This document shows, in pieces, positions 16,508-26,482 of a DNA stretch of 64,000 nt; within the stretch, counting starts at the first letter, position 1, and every line of letters starts with the position of its first letter. Origin of the DNA: Lentibacillus siamensis (lineage in GTDB: Bacteria; Bacillota; Bacilli; Bacillales; Amphibacillaceae); assembly GCF_039522605.1 (NCBI RefSeq), contig NZ_BAAADS010000001.1:558001-622000 (forward strand), read 5' to 3'. The position numbers were made by a program, and so were the translations under genes. The notes under the pieces are model-generated. The model made no database searches and was not told the origin of the DNA. It was given only the letters and a program-made list of their open reading frames with translations.

Positions 16508-16774
16508 TCAACTGTCATTAATCTTAATATCCGAAATGTCATTAAAATCTATTTCATTTGGAATATTTTTCTCTTCCATTAGTTCTTTTAATACCATAAG
16601 TTTTGTGGATACTTCCGAAGTATAATAATAATCATCTTTATCAAAGAAGATAGAGGGAACATTATGAATAGTATATTTGGTGTCCACGTCATTCCAAACG
16701 ATTTCTCTGTGATGAAATTTATCAGCTTTCATCTCTGAATCACCCCGTGCCATTACACCATTTGTTACTGACAT
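16508..16774 (-). CDS. Hypothetical small protein
   Basis: An 88-residue protein from ATG 16774, placed by GGGGGGAG upstream; the frame extends to 16828 but without a site there. It is acidic, soluble and AT-rich in coding, with DKDDYYYTSEVSTKLMVLKE and DFNDISDIKIND at the end. I do not recognise the family. It has a proper ribosome site and a terminator, so it is probably expressed. Confidence 0.55.
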   Translation of the reverse strand: MSVTNGVMARGDSEMKADKFHHREIVWNDVDTKYTIHNVPSIFFDKDDYYYTSEVSTKLMVLKELMEEKNIPNEIDFNDISDIKINDS

Positions 16775-16841
16775 TTTATATTCTCCCCCCTTATTTTTAT
16801 TACTTATATTATACCCTAAAATTATCATTTATAACGATCCT

Positions 16842-17114
16842 TCAATCGTTTTTTAACTCAAGCAGTTTATTTGATGAATTTTGGTCTTCTGAGACACGGA
16901 AATCCATATTGTCGTGTCCAAACCCACTAACCGTAACCAATTTTATAATATTACCTTTTCTCAAAAAGGTTAAGATGAATTTTTTGTCTTTTTCATTTGA
17001 TTCCATTAAGGTATAAGAAAGTCTCTCAAACCCTTTCCATTCGGCTTTTTCATGGACAAAGTCCGAGTTTTTAATATCTAAAATCGCAGACAAATATAAC
17101 ACTAATTCCCACAC
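16842..17114 (-). pseudogene. Hypothetical ORF, possibly a gene remnant
   Basis: A 90-codon frame that begins two bases after the transketolase terminator, with a GTG start and no ribosome binding site. The first internal ATG (about 17006) also lacks a site. The sequence looks like real protein in its second half (KKFILTFLRKGNIIKLVTVS), so it may be the 3' end of a lost gene. Family not recognised. Confidence 0.3.
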
Positions 17115-17115
17115 G

Positions 17116-17151
17116 AAAAACCACTGCTAATTCCCTATCAATCAGCAGTGG
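17116..17151 (-). terminator. Terminator of the PTS-transketolase operon
   Basis: Hairpin CCACTGCT with AGCAGTGG, followed on the minus strand by TTTTTCG, 37 bases after the transketolase stop. Confidence 0.75.
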
Positions 17152-17187
17152 CTACTCTTTGTATTACACACATTAAAATGGTTTTGC

Positions 17188-19185
17188 CTAAAGCTCCTTA
17201 AATCGCCCCACCACTTTATCTACTGTAAACCCATATTTCTCTACAACCCCCTCGCCTGGACCAGACTCACCAAATTCATCAACGCTCATAACGCTGCCAT
17301 TTTCTCCAGCATACTCTCTCCAACCGATTTTTGACCCAAGTTCGATGACTAGCCGCTTTTTCAACACTGGATTCAACACTGAATCTTTATATTCCTGCTC
17401 CTGCTCTTCAAACATGTCCCACGAAGGCATGCTGACCACGTTTACGTTAATATTTTCCTCAGCAAGTTTTGATTGCGCAGCCAACGCCAAGTGAACCTCA
17501 GAACCTGATGCTATCAAAATACCTTCTGGGCTCTGTTTAGCAGTTGATAAAACGTAAGCGCCTCTCCCAACTCCTGAATCAGCAAGCAGCTCGGTTTCCT
17601 TCAATACAGGTACACCCTGTCTTCCCAAGACCAGCATAGTGGGCTTATCCTGTTTTCGTACTGCCACTTTCCATGCCGCTTTCGTTTCATTAGCATCTGC
17701 CGGACGTATTAATGTAAGATTTGGCATTGCTCTGAAGGAAGCTAATTGTTCAATCGGCTGATGAGTCGGGCCATCCTGACCGACTGCAATACTATCATGT
17801 GTAAAAATATACGTAACAGGTAATCCCATAAGAGCTGCCAGCCGTATCGACGGGCGCACATAATCGGAAAAGACAAAGAATGTACTTACAAAAGGTCGCA
17901 ATCCATGTAATGCCATACCATTGGCAATTGCTCCCATGGCAAATTCACGTACCCCAAACCAGATGTTTCTGCCGCTGTAATGATTACTATTTAAAATACC
18001 ATATTGTTTTAGTACGGTTTTATTGGAAGAAACAAGGTCTGCTGAACCGCCAACTAATTCGGGCAAGCTGCTGGAAAGATCATTTAAAATACCACTGGCG
18101 GCAACTCTGGTGGCTAGCTTTTCCCCAACTTTAAATTCTGTAAAGCCGGCATCCCAAACTTTGGGAAGCTCCCCTTTCATAATCCGTGATAGCTCTTCAG
18201 CTTCTTGAGGATGGTTTACTTTATATCGATCGAAAAGCTTGTCCCATTTTCTTTGCCTCTTATTGCCATTTTCCTGTATACTGCTGAAATCATCATATAC
18301 CTCTTTTGGTACATAAAATGTTTCAGGATAATCCCAATTGTAAAATGCTTTTGCTTTGTCAACCGCCTCTTGTCCAACCGGGTCACTATGAGCATTATGT
18401 GTTCCTTCAATTTCTTCCAGTCCATAACCAATTACATTTTTCACTTCAATAATTGTAGGCTTTGTGCTTTCCTGTTTAGCCTCATTGATTTGTTGCGCAA
18501 CTTCCTCAATATTTCTGCCGTTTTCTACATATAGATATTGCCACCCCAACGATTCAAATCTCTTTTGAATATCATCAGAAAACGATGCATCCAAATCGCC
18601 ATCTAAACTTACCCCATTTGAATCGTATAACATAACTAGTTTTCCCAGTTTCATATGGCCGGCAAATGAGGCTGATTCATAGGATACACCTTCCATTAAA
18701 TCCCCATCACTGCATATAACATACGTATAGTGATCGACCACTGGCATGTCAGGTTTGTTATAGGTTGCTGCAAGGTATTTCTCTGACAGCGCCATCCCAA
18801 CGGCAGAAGGTAAACCCTGGCCTAGTGGGCCGGTTGTAACTTCAACACCGGGAGTCATTCCAAACTCAGGATGTCCAGGTGTTCTGCTTCCCAATTGACG
18901 GAATCCTTTCAAATCGTCAATGGTTACATCAAAACCAACTAGATGCAACAGTGCGTAATATAACATTGACCCATGTCCCGCTGATAAAATAAAGCGATCT
19001 CGGTTAAACCAATTTGGATCACTTGGGTTGATATTCATAAATTGCTTCCATAGCGTATATGCCATTGGAGCAGACCCAATCGGCATACCAGGGTGCCCGT
19101 GTTGAGCCCTTTCCACACTATCCAATGTTAACGTTCTTATCGTATTAATCGACAATTCGGAAATAGATGAAACGGAAGTATTCAC
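17188..19185 (-). CDS. tkt: Transketolase
   Basis: A full-length 665-residue transketolase, which moves two-carbon ketol units between sugar phosphates using thiamine diphosphate. It has the N-terminal AQHGHPGMPIG, GHGSMLYYALLH, the ThDP motif SDGDLMEGVSYE, and in the pyrimidine domain FAMGAIANGMALHG, SDYVRPSIRLAALM and THDSIAVGQDGPTHQP. It ends the operon of an ascorbate-type PTS. This suggests that the PTS product, or one step from it, is a transketolase substrate such as xylulose 5-phosphate. It may be a second, inducible copy beside a housekeeping transketolase elsewhere. Confidence 0.93.
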   Translation of the reverse strand: MNTSVSSISELSINTIRTLTLDSVERAQHGHPGMPIGSAPMAYTLWKQFMNINPSDPNWFNRDRFILSAGHGSMLYYALLHLVGFDVTIDDLKGFRQLGSRTPGHPEFGMTPGVEVTTGPLGQGLPSAVGMALSEKYLAATYNKPDMPVVDHYTYVICSDGDLMEGVSYESASFAGHMKLGKLVMLYDSNGVSLDGDLDASFSDDIQKRFESLGWQYLYVENGRNIEEVAQQINEAKQESTKPTIIEVKNVIGYGLEEIEGTHNAHSDPVGQEAVDKAKAFYNWDYPETFYVPKEVYDDFSSIQENGNKRQRKWDKLFDRYKVNHPQEAEELSRIMKGELPKVWDAGFTEFKVGEKLATRVAASGILNDLSSSLPELVGGSADLVSSNKTVLKQYGILNSNHYSGRNIWFGVREFAMGAIANGMALHGLRPFVSTFFVFSDYVRPSIRLAALMGLPVTYIFTHDSIAVGQDGPTHQPIEQLASFRAMPNLTLIRPADANETKAAWKVAVRKQDKPTMLVLGRQGVPVLKETELLADSGVGRGAYVLSTAKQSPEGILIASGSEVHLALAAQSKLAEENINVNVVSMPSWDMFEEQEQEYKDSVLNPVLKKRLVIELGSKIGWREYAGENGSVMSVDEFGESGPGEGVVEKYGFTVDKVVGRFKEL

Positions 19186-19219
19186 AGATATTCCCCTTTC
19201 TTTTGTATGAATTTAAAAA

Positions 19220-19276
19220 AATTGGGTGGCAAACAGCAATCATCAGATAAATGATTATTGCGACATCATACCACCC
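19220..19276. promoter_or_regulatory. Stem-loop between EIIC and transketolase genes
   Basis: The outer arms GGGTGG and CCACCC enclose an inner stem around AATCAT/ATGATT in the 109-base gap. There is no strong T-run. It could be an mRNA processing or attenuation site. Confidence 0.35.
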
Positions 19277-19294
19277 GTATCATGAAGTTTTATT

Positions 19295-20647
19295 TTATTC
19301 AGGCTGTCGCTTTCCAACTTTTGCTTTGACCAAAATAGCGATAACACCTGCAGCAACTATTGTTAGGATAATACCAAATTGACCAAGGAATTTTCCGATG
19401 TTGCCTAATACAATTCCTACAACCAGGAAGTCTGTGTCGGAGAATGTTGTGGCTGCATTTCCGAGATCACCGAGCAGCGGCAAAAATAGAATCGGCAGGA
19501 AGGTTATGATTATACCATTCACAAATGAACCGAACACCGCTCCTTTTACACCGCCAGTGGCATTACCAAACACCCCCGATGTAGCACCCAGGAAGAAATG
19601 CGGTACAACTCCTGGCAGTATGACAACACCGCCCGTAATAAACAGGACAAACATTCCGATAACACCAGCTATAAAACTGGAAAAGAATCCAATTAATACT
19701 GCGTTAGGTGCATACGGAAAAACAATTGGACAATCCAGTGCCGGACTGGAATTTGGAACCAGTCTTTCGGAAATCCCTTTAAATGCCGGTACTATCTCGG
19801 CCAAGATTAACCGTACACCGGAAAGGATAATAAACACCCCGGCAGCAAATGTCACACCCTGGATAAGCGAATACACGATATAGTTCGTACCACCACTTAG
19901 ATTTTCTTCAACGAATGTGTGACCAGCAAATAACGCTGCAATAATATAAATAACTACCATTGTAAGAGAAATACTTACAGAACTGTCTCTAAGAAAACTC
20001 AATCCTTTAGGGAAATTAATATCCTCGGTAGATTTCGATCCTTTTTTAAAAAGCATTCCGATTCCAGCTGATGAAATATAACTGATTGTTCCGAAATGCC
20101 CCAGTCCAACCTGATTATTTCCGGTAATCCGACGCATTGCCGGCTGAGCCATAGCAGGAAACATTGACATAATCAGCCCTAAAGCAATTGATCCAACTAC
20201 AATCAGCATCGTGCCATTTAAATCGGCCACTGTTAGAATAATTGCTAAGAAAGCAGCCATATAAAAGGTGTGATGACCTGTCAGAAAAATATATTTCAGA
20301 TTCGTAACACGTGCTATAAAAATGTTTATAAGCATGCCAAAAACCATGATCAATGCAGCAGTTGACCCATAATTCTCCAGTGCAATTGAAATAATTGCCT
20401 CATTGTTTGGAACAACTCCCTGTACACCGAAAGCCTCCTGAAACATCTTTCCAAATGGGGTTAATGAAGTTGATACAACTCCCGCACCAGCACTTAACAC
20501 GATAAAACCGAGGAGCGTTTTCGTTGTCCCTTTCGTTACGTCAGCCGCTGACTTCTGCTGCATAACAAGTCCAATAAAAGCAATGATGGCAACCAATACA
20601 GCAGGCTGACTGAGAATATCAACTAAAATGGATAATAGTGCATCCAT
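19295..20647 (-). CDS. PTS EIIC, ascorbate (UlaA/SgaT) type
   Basis: A 450-residue membrane protein of the ascorbate-galactitol PTS superfamily, with about 11-12 hydrophobic segments. Landmarks include GHHTFYMAAF, GNNQVGLGHFG (the family substrate region) and PALDCPIVFPYAPNAVLIGF. It forms the channel for the EIIA and EIIB proteins encoded upstream. No UlaD-G genes (the L-ascorbate 6-phosphate pathway) follow; a transketolase does, so the substrate is probably not ascorbate. Confidence 0.87.
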   Translation of the reverse strand: MDALLSILVDILSQPAVLVAIIAFIGLVMQQKSAADVTKGTTKTLLGFIVLSAGAGVVSTSLTPFGKMFQEAFGVQGVVPNNEAIISIALENYGSTAALIMVFGMLINIFIARVTNLKYIFLTGHHTFYMAAFLAIILTVADLNGTMLIVVGSIALGLIMSMFPAMAQPAMRRITGNNQVGLGHFGTISYISSAGIGMLFKKGSKSTEDINFPKGLSFLRDSSVSISLTMVVIYIIAALFAGHTFVEENLSGGTNYIVYSLIQGVTFAAGVFIILSGVRLILAEIVPAFKGISERLVPNSSPALDCPIVFPYAPNAVLIGFFSSFIAGVIGMFVLFITGGVVILPGVVPHFFLGATSGVFGNATGGVKGAVFGSFVNGIIITFLPILFLPLLGDLGNAATTFSDTDFLVVGIVLGNIGKFLGQFGIILTIVAAGVIAILVKAKVGKRQPE

Positions 20648-20663
20648 AACTTGTCACTCCCTT

Positions 20664-20948
20664 TTAAATAATATTTTTTTCTTCCAATTTCGCTTTAAGC
20701 TTACCTTTCAATTCATCTTTGTCCAAGATATTACTCAGCACAATCAGTTCTCCTAGACTGGCTACATTATCCTCCAGATCTTTTCCTGTAATAAAAATGT
20801 CTGCCATGTCGGAAGCCGCTGAACCTAAATCACTGTGATCGACCTCTACATTGTCTGGAGCACCTAGTTCTTTTAAAGCCTGTTCTGCATTCATTTCAAC
20901 CATAAAACTGCTTCCCAATCCGTGACCACACACTACTAAAAATTTCAT
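20664..20948 (-). CDS. PTS EIIB, ascorbate (UlaB) type
   Basis: A 94-residue cytoplasmic EIIB. The phosphocysteine is Cys8 in VVCGHGLGSS. It abuts the EIIA gene exactly and is 16 bases upstream of EIIC. It receives phosphate from EIIA and passes it to the incoming sugar. Confidence 0.87.
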   Translation of the reverse strand: MKFLVVCGHGLGSSFMVEMNAEQALKELGAPDNVEVDHSDLGSAASDMADIFITGKDLEDNVASLGELIVLSNILDKDELKGKLKAKLEEKNII

Positions 20949-21413
20949 TTAAAATTCCTCCTTATGAGTTTTACTAATAATATTCACAATTTTCTTTGAA
21001 GATGAGCAATGTTTAATTTGGCTCACTTTCTCACTGTCATTTAATACATTTGCCAATTCGGATAACAAATCCAAGTGCTGTTCATTATCAACAGCCGCCA
21101 ACACAAACACCAGCGCTGCATAATGACTGTCTTCTCCAAAATTAATACTTTCATCAAGCTTTAATAAACTTAACCCTACCTTATGAACGTTGCCATCGGG
21201 TCTGGCATGTGCAATCGCTATATCAGGCGCAATAACGATATATGGTCCGAGTTCCTTTACATTCTCAATCATTGCCTGCACATAGTCTTGTTTGATAAAT
21301 TCAGGCACCAGTGGTTTGGCAGCTATTTGGATAGCTTCCTCCCAATTTTTCACGTTATTTTGAAGCAGAATCTTGTCTTCCGTTAATACATTGTTAAGCA
21401 AAAGTTCTTTCAC
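20949..21413 (-). CDS. PTS EIIA, ascorbate/fructose-mannitol type
   Basis: A 154-residue EIIA-2 domain protein. The phosphohistidine lies in DIAIAHARPDG at about residue 68. It lies between the PRD regulator gene (11 bases) and the EIIB gene, in the usual order for this PTS class. Confidence 0.87.
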   Translation of the reverse strand: MKELLLNNVLTEDKILLQNNVKNWEEAIQIAAKPLVPEFIKQDYVQAMIENVKELGPYIVIAPDIAIAHARPDGNVHKVGLSLLKLDESINFGEDSHYAALVFVLAAVDNEQHLDLLSELANVLNDSEKVSQIKHCSSSKKIVNIISKTHKEEF

Positions 21414-21424
21414 CTCTTCTTATC

Positions 21425-23389
21425 TCATAGTTGACTTACCTGATTCACCTGTTCAAGAAGCATATGTTCATCTCCATTTAATAATCGTTCCATCCCATCA
21501 TGATCCTGTAACATGATGGTAAGTTGGCGGAGAGCATTCAAATGGATATGCGCATCGGTTGTAGCCAGACAAATCACAAATAAGACTGGATCATTTACAG
21601 AATGCCCGAATGTCACTGGATGTTTAAGTCGAATAAAGCTGAATCCCGGTTCACGCACACCAGTGGACGGTTTTGCGTGTGGAAGTGCAACTCCTTTATC
21701 GATAACCATATATGGCCCATTAACACGGAACTGCTCGATAATGGCCGTTTCATATTCGTCAGTGACAATCCCTTTCGCAATTAGTGGCTTAACACTTTGC
21801 CGGAGTGCTTCCTCCACATTTGATGCTTCGATATTCCACTTTACGGAATCTGCCAATAATAATTCATTTAATGCAGGTCCACTTGACAAGCCTTTTTCAA
21901 TTGCTTTTTCACGCTCCGAATTCAATATAGAATTCAATTTATTACGGTCTTCTTTCGTCAAAAAAGGTGATACTTTGACTACTGGTACAGGAAATTCAGG
22001 CGTCGGTATCGTTGAGATGACCAAATCAATCTTATTCGCTGCAAAATAATCGTTCTCAATATCATAAACGGAAAATGAATCGTACACGTTTAGTTCAGGA
22101 TAGTAGTTCTCAATTTTACTTTTTAATAACTGTGATGTCCCCACTCCACTTGCACAAACAAGCACAACTCTCAACTCATACCGGGTTTTCTCAAATTTAC
22201 GCTCAATCGCCGAACCAACATGCATGGCAATGTAAGCCAGCTCATCTTCATTAAAGTGAACGCCAAAAGCATTTTCCAGCAGGGTTACATTTGATTGAAC
22301 CGCAGCAATTATATTAGGGTAGCTTTTCTGCACTTCCTGTTTTAAAGGATTTTCATTGCGCATATTAAATCGCAATCGGTAAATAGCAGGTTTTAAATGA
22401 ACCGTTAAGCCTTTTAACAGTTGTAAATCATTATTCAAATCTACACCCATATAACCACTGACATGCCTTATAAAGGTTTTCAACGTATCCGTAAGCGTAT
22501 TGTGCTCCTGTATATCCTCAGAAGGTTCCAGGTCAGCCGGTTTAGCCCCGAGCAAATGCAGTGTAATATACCCGGTTTCAGATTCTGGAAATTCCAATGA
22601 AAACTTTTCTTCCACCGCCTGCTGAATACGTTTTGCAACCCCAAATTCAGGTTCACGACGCATTTTTGCCAATTCCTGTTCAGGCATGTTTATTTGAAAA
22701 TTGTTCCGAATCCGGTGAATGGTAATCGCTAAATGAAAGACCAATCCATCCCTTGCTGTCTGCACAATGTTGTGCTGCTTTCCATCCAATGCACGATCAA
22801 TTGAACGATTAATCAAGGCAATCTCACTGGAACTTAAAAATTGCAGTTCAGAAGGAAAAACTCCTGACTGATAATGCTGGGTCAATACTTCCACATACGA
22901 TTCCCGAAAGCTTTTCTCACTTCCTTTGATTCGGAATCCTTTATTCTGTAAATATTCCAGATCCAGCCCATGCTCGAATAACCAGCTCTGCACTTCCTTC
23001 AGATCATCCACTATTGTGCGACGCGAAACAGACAATAACGTTGCAAATTGATTGGAACTCACAGGTTTCAGCGTCTCAAATAAAGTGATAAGGATTTTTT
23101 CTCTGCGCTCTTCAGGCGATAAATGAACGTGTAGTGAACTGTCTTCATTGTCATCTGAAAATTGCTGTTCAAGTGCTGGTGAAGCAATTAATCGCACACC
23201 TAACCGTTTATTCCGAATCACCTGGGCCTCAAGTGATTCAGCATAGTACTCAATAGTCTCAAGATCGTATTGAATACTACGTTCACTAACTTGAAAAATA
23301 CCTGCAAGCTTTTTAATTGTGATAAATCCTTTGTCCTGCAGCATATGATTGATGATATTCCGTTGCCGGGGACTCAGCATTACCTTCAC
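21425..23389 (-). CDS. PRD-domain transcriptional activator with EIIB/EIIA modules
   Basis: A 654-residue BglG/MtlR-class regulator. Order: HTH domains at about 1-60 and 85-160, two PRD domains (about 190-400), an EIIB-like domain with VVLVCASGVGTSQLL at about 410-420, and an EIIA domain with GVALPHAKP at about 570. Phosphorylation of the PRDs by HPr and of the EII modules by the PTS would tune its activity. It is the first gene of the PTS-transketolase operon and presumably regulates it. A cre site lies just upstream. Confidence 0.9.
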   Translation of the reverse strand: MKVMLSPRQRNIINHMLQDKGFITIKKLAGIFQVSERSIQYDLETIEYYAESLEAQVIRNKRLGVRLIASPALEQQFSDDNEDSSLHVHLSPEERREKILITLFETLKPVSSNQFATLLSVSRRTIVDDLKEVQSWLFEHGLDLEYLQNKGFRIKGSEKSFRESYVEVLTQHYQSGVFPSELQFLSSSEIALINRSIDRALDGKQHNIVQTARDGLVFHLAITIHRIRNNFQINMPEQELAKMRREPEFGVAKRIQQAVEEKFSLEFPESETGYITLHLLGAKPADLEPSEDIQEHNTLTDTLKTFIRHVSGYMGVDLNNDLQLLKGLTVHLKPAIYRLRFNMRNENPLKQEVQKSYPNIIAAVQSNVTLLENAFGVHFNEDELAYIAMHVGSAIERKFEKTRYELRVVLVCASGVGTSQLLKSKIENYYPELNVYDSFSVYDIENDYFAANKIDLVISTIPTPEFPVPVVKVSPFLTKEDRNKLNSILNSEREKAIEKGLSSGPALNELLLADSVKWNIEASNVEEALRQSVKPLIAKGIVTDEYETAIIEQFRVNGPYMVIDKGVALPHAKPSTGVREPGFSFIRLKHPVTFGHSVNDPVLFVICLATTDAHIHLNALRQLTIMLQDHDGMERLLNGDEHMLLEQVNQVSQL

Positions 23390-23405
23390 CTCGCTACATC
23401 TTTAT

Positions 23406-23419
23406 TGTAACCGCTATCA
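23406..23419. promoter_or_regulatory. cre site (CcpA) before the PTS-transketolase operon
   Basis: TGTAACCGCTATCA matches 13 of 14 positions of TGWAARCGYTWNCW. It lies 17 bases upstream of the regulator start. Confidence 0.55.
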
Positions 23420-23498
23420 AAAGGTAGTGGATATGTAACTTCCTTCGTTTTCAAATCGGAATTATTTCACACCTTTATAATTTCAACCTAAATAAAAC

Positions 23499-23523
23499 AA
23501 CTCCAGTAATAATATACTGGAGT
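23499..23523 (-). terminator. Terminator of the gmu/lic-like operon
   Basis: ACTCCAGTA pairs with TACTGGAGT; TGTTTTATTT follows on the minus strand, just past the fructokinase stop codon. Confidence 0.65.
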
Positions 23524-23535
23524 CATCCCGTAACC

Positions 23536-24399
23536 TTATACATCTTCATCTCTAAAAACCAATCCAATAGCACCCTTAACCCCCTGCTCATCATCCAACT
23601 CCGGTGCCACAATCAATTCTTCAACATCATCAATCGCAACATAATCATTGACCATCTCCCGAACTTTTTCCCGGATCATTCCATACAATTTCTCCTGCTT
23701 CATAACACCACCGCCGAGAATAATGCGTTCAGGGGATAAAACCATAATATAATTCACAATCGCCTGGGCCAGATAATGTGCTTCAAGTTCCCAGACAGTC
23801 TCATTCTCCTGCAGCAAATCGCCTCGTACTTGATACCGCTCTTCAATCGCCGTTCCTGAAGCCAATCCTTCCAAACAGCTGCCATGGTAGGGGCAGCTTC
23901 CTGTAAACCGGTCATCGCCACGCTTCTCAATGAATATGTGCCCCATCTCGGGATGGCTTGTTCCCTGATACGTGCTTCCCTGATAAACAAATCCGGCGCC
24001 AATTCCTGTACCAACAGTTATGTATAAAGTGCTGTCGGCATTCTTTCCTGCGCCATATAAGTATTCTCCCAGACACGCCGCATTTACATCCGTATCCAAA
24101 TAAACCGGAATCGGGAAATCGGCCTTCAAACGCCCCAGCAAATCATAGTGTTTCCATTCAGTCTTTGGTGTGTTCAAAATGGTTCCATATGTTTCATGTT
24201 TTGTGTTCAGGTCAATCGGGCCGAAACTGCCAACCCCCAATGCCTCGATCGGATACGTTTTAAAAAACTTCTTCACTTCCTGAAATGTTTCATCAGGTCC
24301 TTCTGTAGGAATCGTGATTTTATCAACAATTTTTCCATGATCATCACCGACAGCGCAAACGAATTTCGTTCCGCCTGCTTCGATACCGCCTATCAGCAT
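23536..24399 (-). CDS. gmuE: ROK-family fructokinase (GmuE-like)
   Basis: A 287-residue ROK sugar kinase. It has the ATP motif GGIEAGGTKFVCAVG, DTDVNAAALGE-type sequence (DTDVNAACLGE), TVGTGIGAG, and the zinc motif HPEMGH followed by CPYHGSC. It closely resembles B. subtilis GmuE as I recall it. GmuE phosphorylates fructose or mannose released inside the cell. Together with the mannose-6-phosphate isomerase at 31169 it would send mannose to fructose 6-phosphate. Last gene of the operon, after the LicR-type regulator. Confidence 0.85.
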   Translation of the reverse strand: MLIGGIEAGGTKFVCAVGDDHGKIVDKITIPTEGPDETFQEVKKFFKTYPIEALGVGSFGPIDLNTKHETYGTILNTPKTEWKHYDLLGRLKADFPIPVYLDTDVNAACLGEYLYGAGKNADSTLYITVGTGIGAGFVYQGSTYQGTSHPEMGHIFIEKRGDDRFTGSCPYHGSCLEGLASGTAIEERYQVRGDLLQENETVWELEAHYLAQAIVNYIMVLSPERIILGGGVMKQEKLYGMIREKVREMVNDYVAIDDVEELIVAPELDDEQGVKGAIGLVFRDEDV

Positions 24400-24481
24400 T
24401 TGTCACCCCTCCACCCTAATCGTTTTCATTATACCAAAAACAAGCTGCCGGCCCATATATATCAAACCTGACAGCTTGCCC

Positions 24482-26422
24482 TCACCGCAATAACACGTTG
24501 ACAAATTCCTCATACGATTCTGTTTTAATCAGTTTCTGCACAATGGATGGGCTATCAATGATTTTTCCAAGAAGATCATACATGGACTGCAAATCTTCCG
24601 TACTGTTTCGTTTGACACTCAATACACATACGAATTGAACTGGTTTATCTCCCCAGCTAATTGGGTTTTTCAATGTACAGACAGATAAAAAGGTTTCATC
24701 CGAATCGGGTGAAATCGGATGGGGGATAGCTACTAAATTCCCATACGCGGTTGTGGCAAACTTTTCCCGTTCATAAAGGTTATCCAGGAAAGTTGGATCA
24801 ACCATTGATTTTTCCTCCAAATAGTCACACATAAAACGCAGTACAGCTTCTTTGGAGTTGAAATCCTTTCTTAAATGGAGCAATTCCGGCTGAAAATAAT
24901 CATAAATAGATCGTTCATTTTCAATAATAAACGCTTCAATATGCTCGATATCCTGATTGCCAAGAACCGAATTCACTTCCAGAACCGGTACGGAAAATTC
25001 CTCAGGTATCGGAACGGAACTGATGATCATATCAATTTTAGTTACATCACATTGTTTCAATTTATAATATTCCGTAGTACCGACGACTTCAAGTTTTCCT
25101 TCAAATTTAGACTTAATCCTATAATACAGCAGGCGGGCGCTTCCTAATCCGGATGCACAGACAATCAGGCAGCGCTTCGGGGCTGTCTCCATTTTACGCC
25201 GCTCCATGGCGGCCCCGATATGCAGCGCTAAATAACCAATTTCATTTTCATTGATTCCGGATCCGGTATGTTCTTCAATCGCCAGTCCAGCGATTATCCC
25301 AGCTTCATAGGACAGCGGATAATTCCGTTTGATTTCCTCCAGCATCGGATTCCGGATATTCATTCCATATTTATGACGATTAATGGCAGGCTTCAAGTGC
25401 AAACCGAGCGCAATGGTCAATTCTTTATCACGTTTTATTTTCAAATTCATTTTCTCTTCTATTTTATCCAGGATAGCGCCGACCAGCTGATAGGTATCAG
25501 GATTGATGACTTTGTCGATGCTTTTTTCATCACGCATGCCCGTTACGGATACCATTTTTGTTCCAAGTAAGTGAATCGCCACGTACGCAATTTCCTCTTC
25601 CGGAAATGTTACATGTAATACATGTTCAACCTTCTTCACAATCCGTCCGGCCACCTGAAATTCCTTCTGTTCTGCAATTTCCTCAAAATCCGCATAATAC
25701 AGGGAAATATGGTACCCATCCTTAATCCGTTTATACGCAATAAGAATATGAATCAATAGATTGTTAATCGCAATATCGGATAATGTAATGTCATGTGTTT
25801 TGATTTCATCTACAATGATGCCAAGCACATGATCCATATCTTTTTTATGAAAAGAAGGAAAGAGATCAGCCGGCAGTTTGTCGCTTATTTCATCACTCCG
25901 GTCAAAGACGTACTCCGACATGCAAAACCTCAGTTTCAGTTCATCACCAATAACTTTCAAACCATGATTGGGCCTGGACTCCAAATAGATGTCGTAATCA
26001 GCAAATACTTCCTTAACATACTTCAAATCGTTTTGAATGGTTGATTTGCTGACATAAATTTCGTCAGCCAAATCATCCATTTTTAAATAACTGTTACTGA
26101 GTAAAAATCGTTTAATCAAATATGCCATCCGTTCTTCCGGCATACTGGGAACAAGGCTGTCATATGGCGCTTCTTCATTAAAAATATCCCTGAGAAAATG
26201 CCGGAACAATTCTTCATCTATGATTTCCAGCTGATAGCCCTTCCCCATAACCGTATGGATTTCAGCACCATATTCCGATACAATCGCGTTCAAATGCTTC
26301 ACATCATTCCTGGTCGTCCGTGCGGTAACTTGATTAACATTAGCCAGATACGCACCCGTTATTGGCGATTCTATTGCCATTAATTTCTGCAATATATGTT
26401 TCATTCTGGCATTCAGCATCAT
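24482..26422 (-). CDS. LicR-type PRD activator
   Basis: A 646-residue regulator with two N-terminal HTH regions (NQVTARTTRNDVKHL; KSTIQNDLKYVK), two PRDs (about 180-400), an EIIB-like domain with CLIVCASGLGSARLL, and a C-terminal EIIA-like domain with LVAIPHPIS. B. subtilis LicR, the activator of the lichenan-disaccharide operon, has this layout. It sits inside the operon it probably activates. A palindrome at 30001-30024 upstream of the first PTS gene is a candidate target. Confidence 0.87.
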   Translation of the reverse strand: MMLNARMKHILQKLMAIESPITGAYLANVNQVTARTTRNDVKHLNAIVSEYGAEIHTVMGKGYQLEIIDEELFRHFLRDIFNEEAPYDSLVPSMPEERMAYLIKRFLLSNSYLKMDDLADEIYVSKSTIQNDLKYVKEVFADYDIYLESRPNHGLKVIGDELKLRFCMSEYVFDRSDEISDKLPADLFPSFHKKDMDHVLGIIVDEIKTHDITLSDIAINNLLIHILIAYKRIKDGYHISLYYADFEEIAEQKEFQVAGRIVKKVEHVLHVTFPEEEIAYVAIHLLGTKMVSVTGMRDEKSIDKVINPDTYQLVGAILDKIEEKMNLKIKRDKELTIALGLHLKPAINRHKYGMNIRNPMLEEIKRNYPLSYEAGIIAGLAIEEHTGSGINENEIGYLALHIGAAMERRKMETAPKRCLIVCASGLGSARLLYYRIKSKFEGKLEVVGTTEYYKLKQCDVTKIDMIISSVPIPEEFSVPVLEVNSVLGNQDIEHIEAFIIENERSIYDYFQPELLHLRKDFNSKEAVLRFMCDYLEEKSMVDPTFLDNLYEREKFATTAYGNLVAIPHPISPDSDETFLSVCTLKNPISWGDKPVQFVCVLSVKRNSTEDLQSMYDLLGKIIDSPSIVQKLIKTESYEEFVNVLLR

Positions 26423-26482
26423 GTTTTTCCCCTTATCATCGAAACGTTTTAATTCCTAAGCTGGCTTTCGTGATATCCTTTC

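Noticed and set aside
19398..19883. 161-codon frame opposite the EIIC gene
   Set aside because: Antisense to a clear membrane-protein gene, Pro/Thr-rich composition typical of antisense frames, no start signal.
19295..20647. L-ascorbate pathway assignment for the UlaA-type PTS
   Set aside because: No ulaD, ulaE, ulaF or ulaG-like genes are adjacent; a transketolase is the only enzyme, so the family name should not be read as the substrate.
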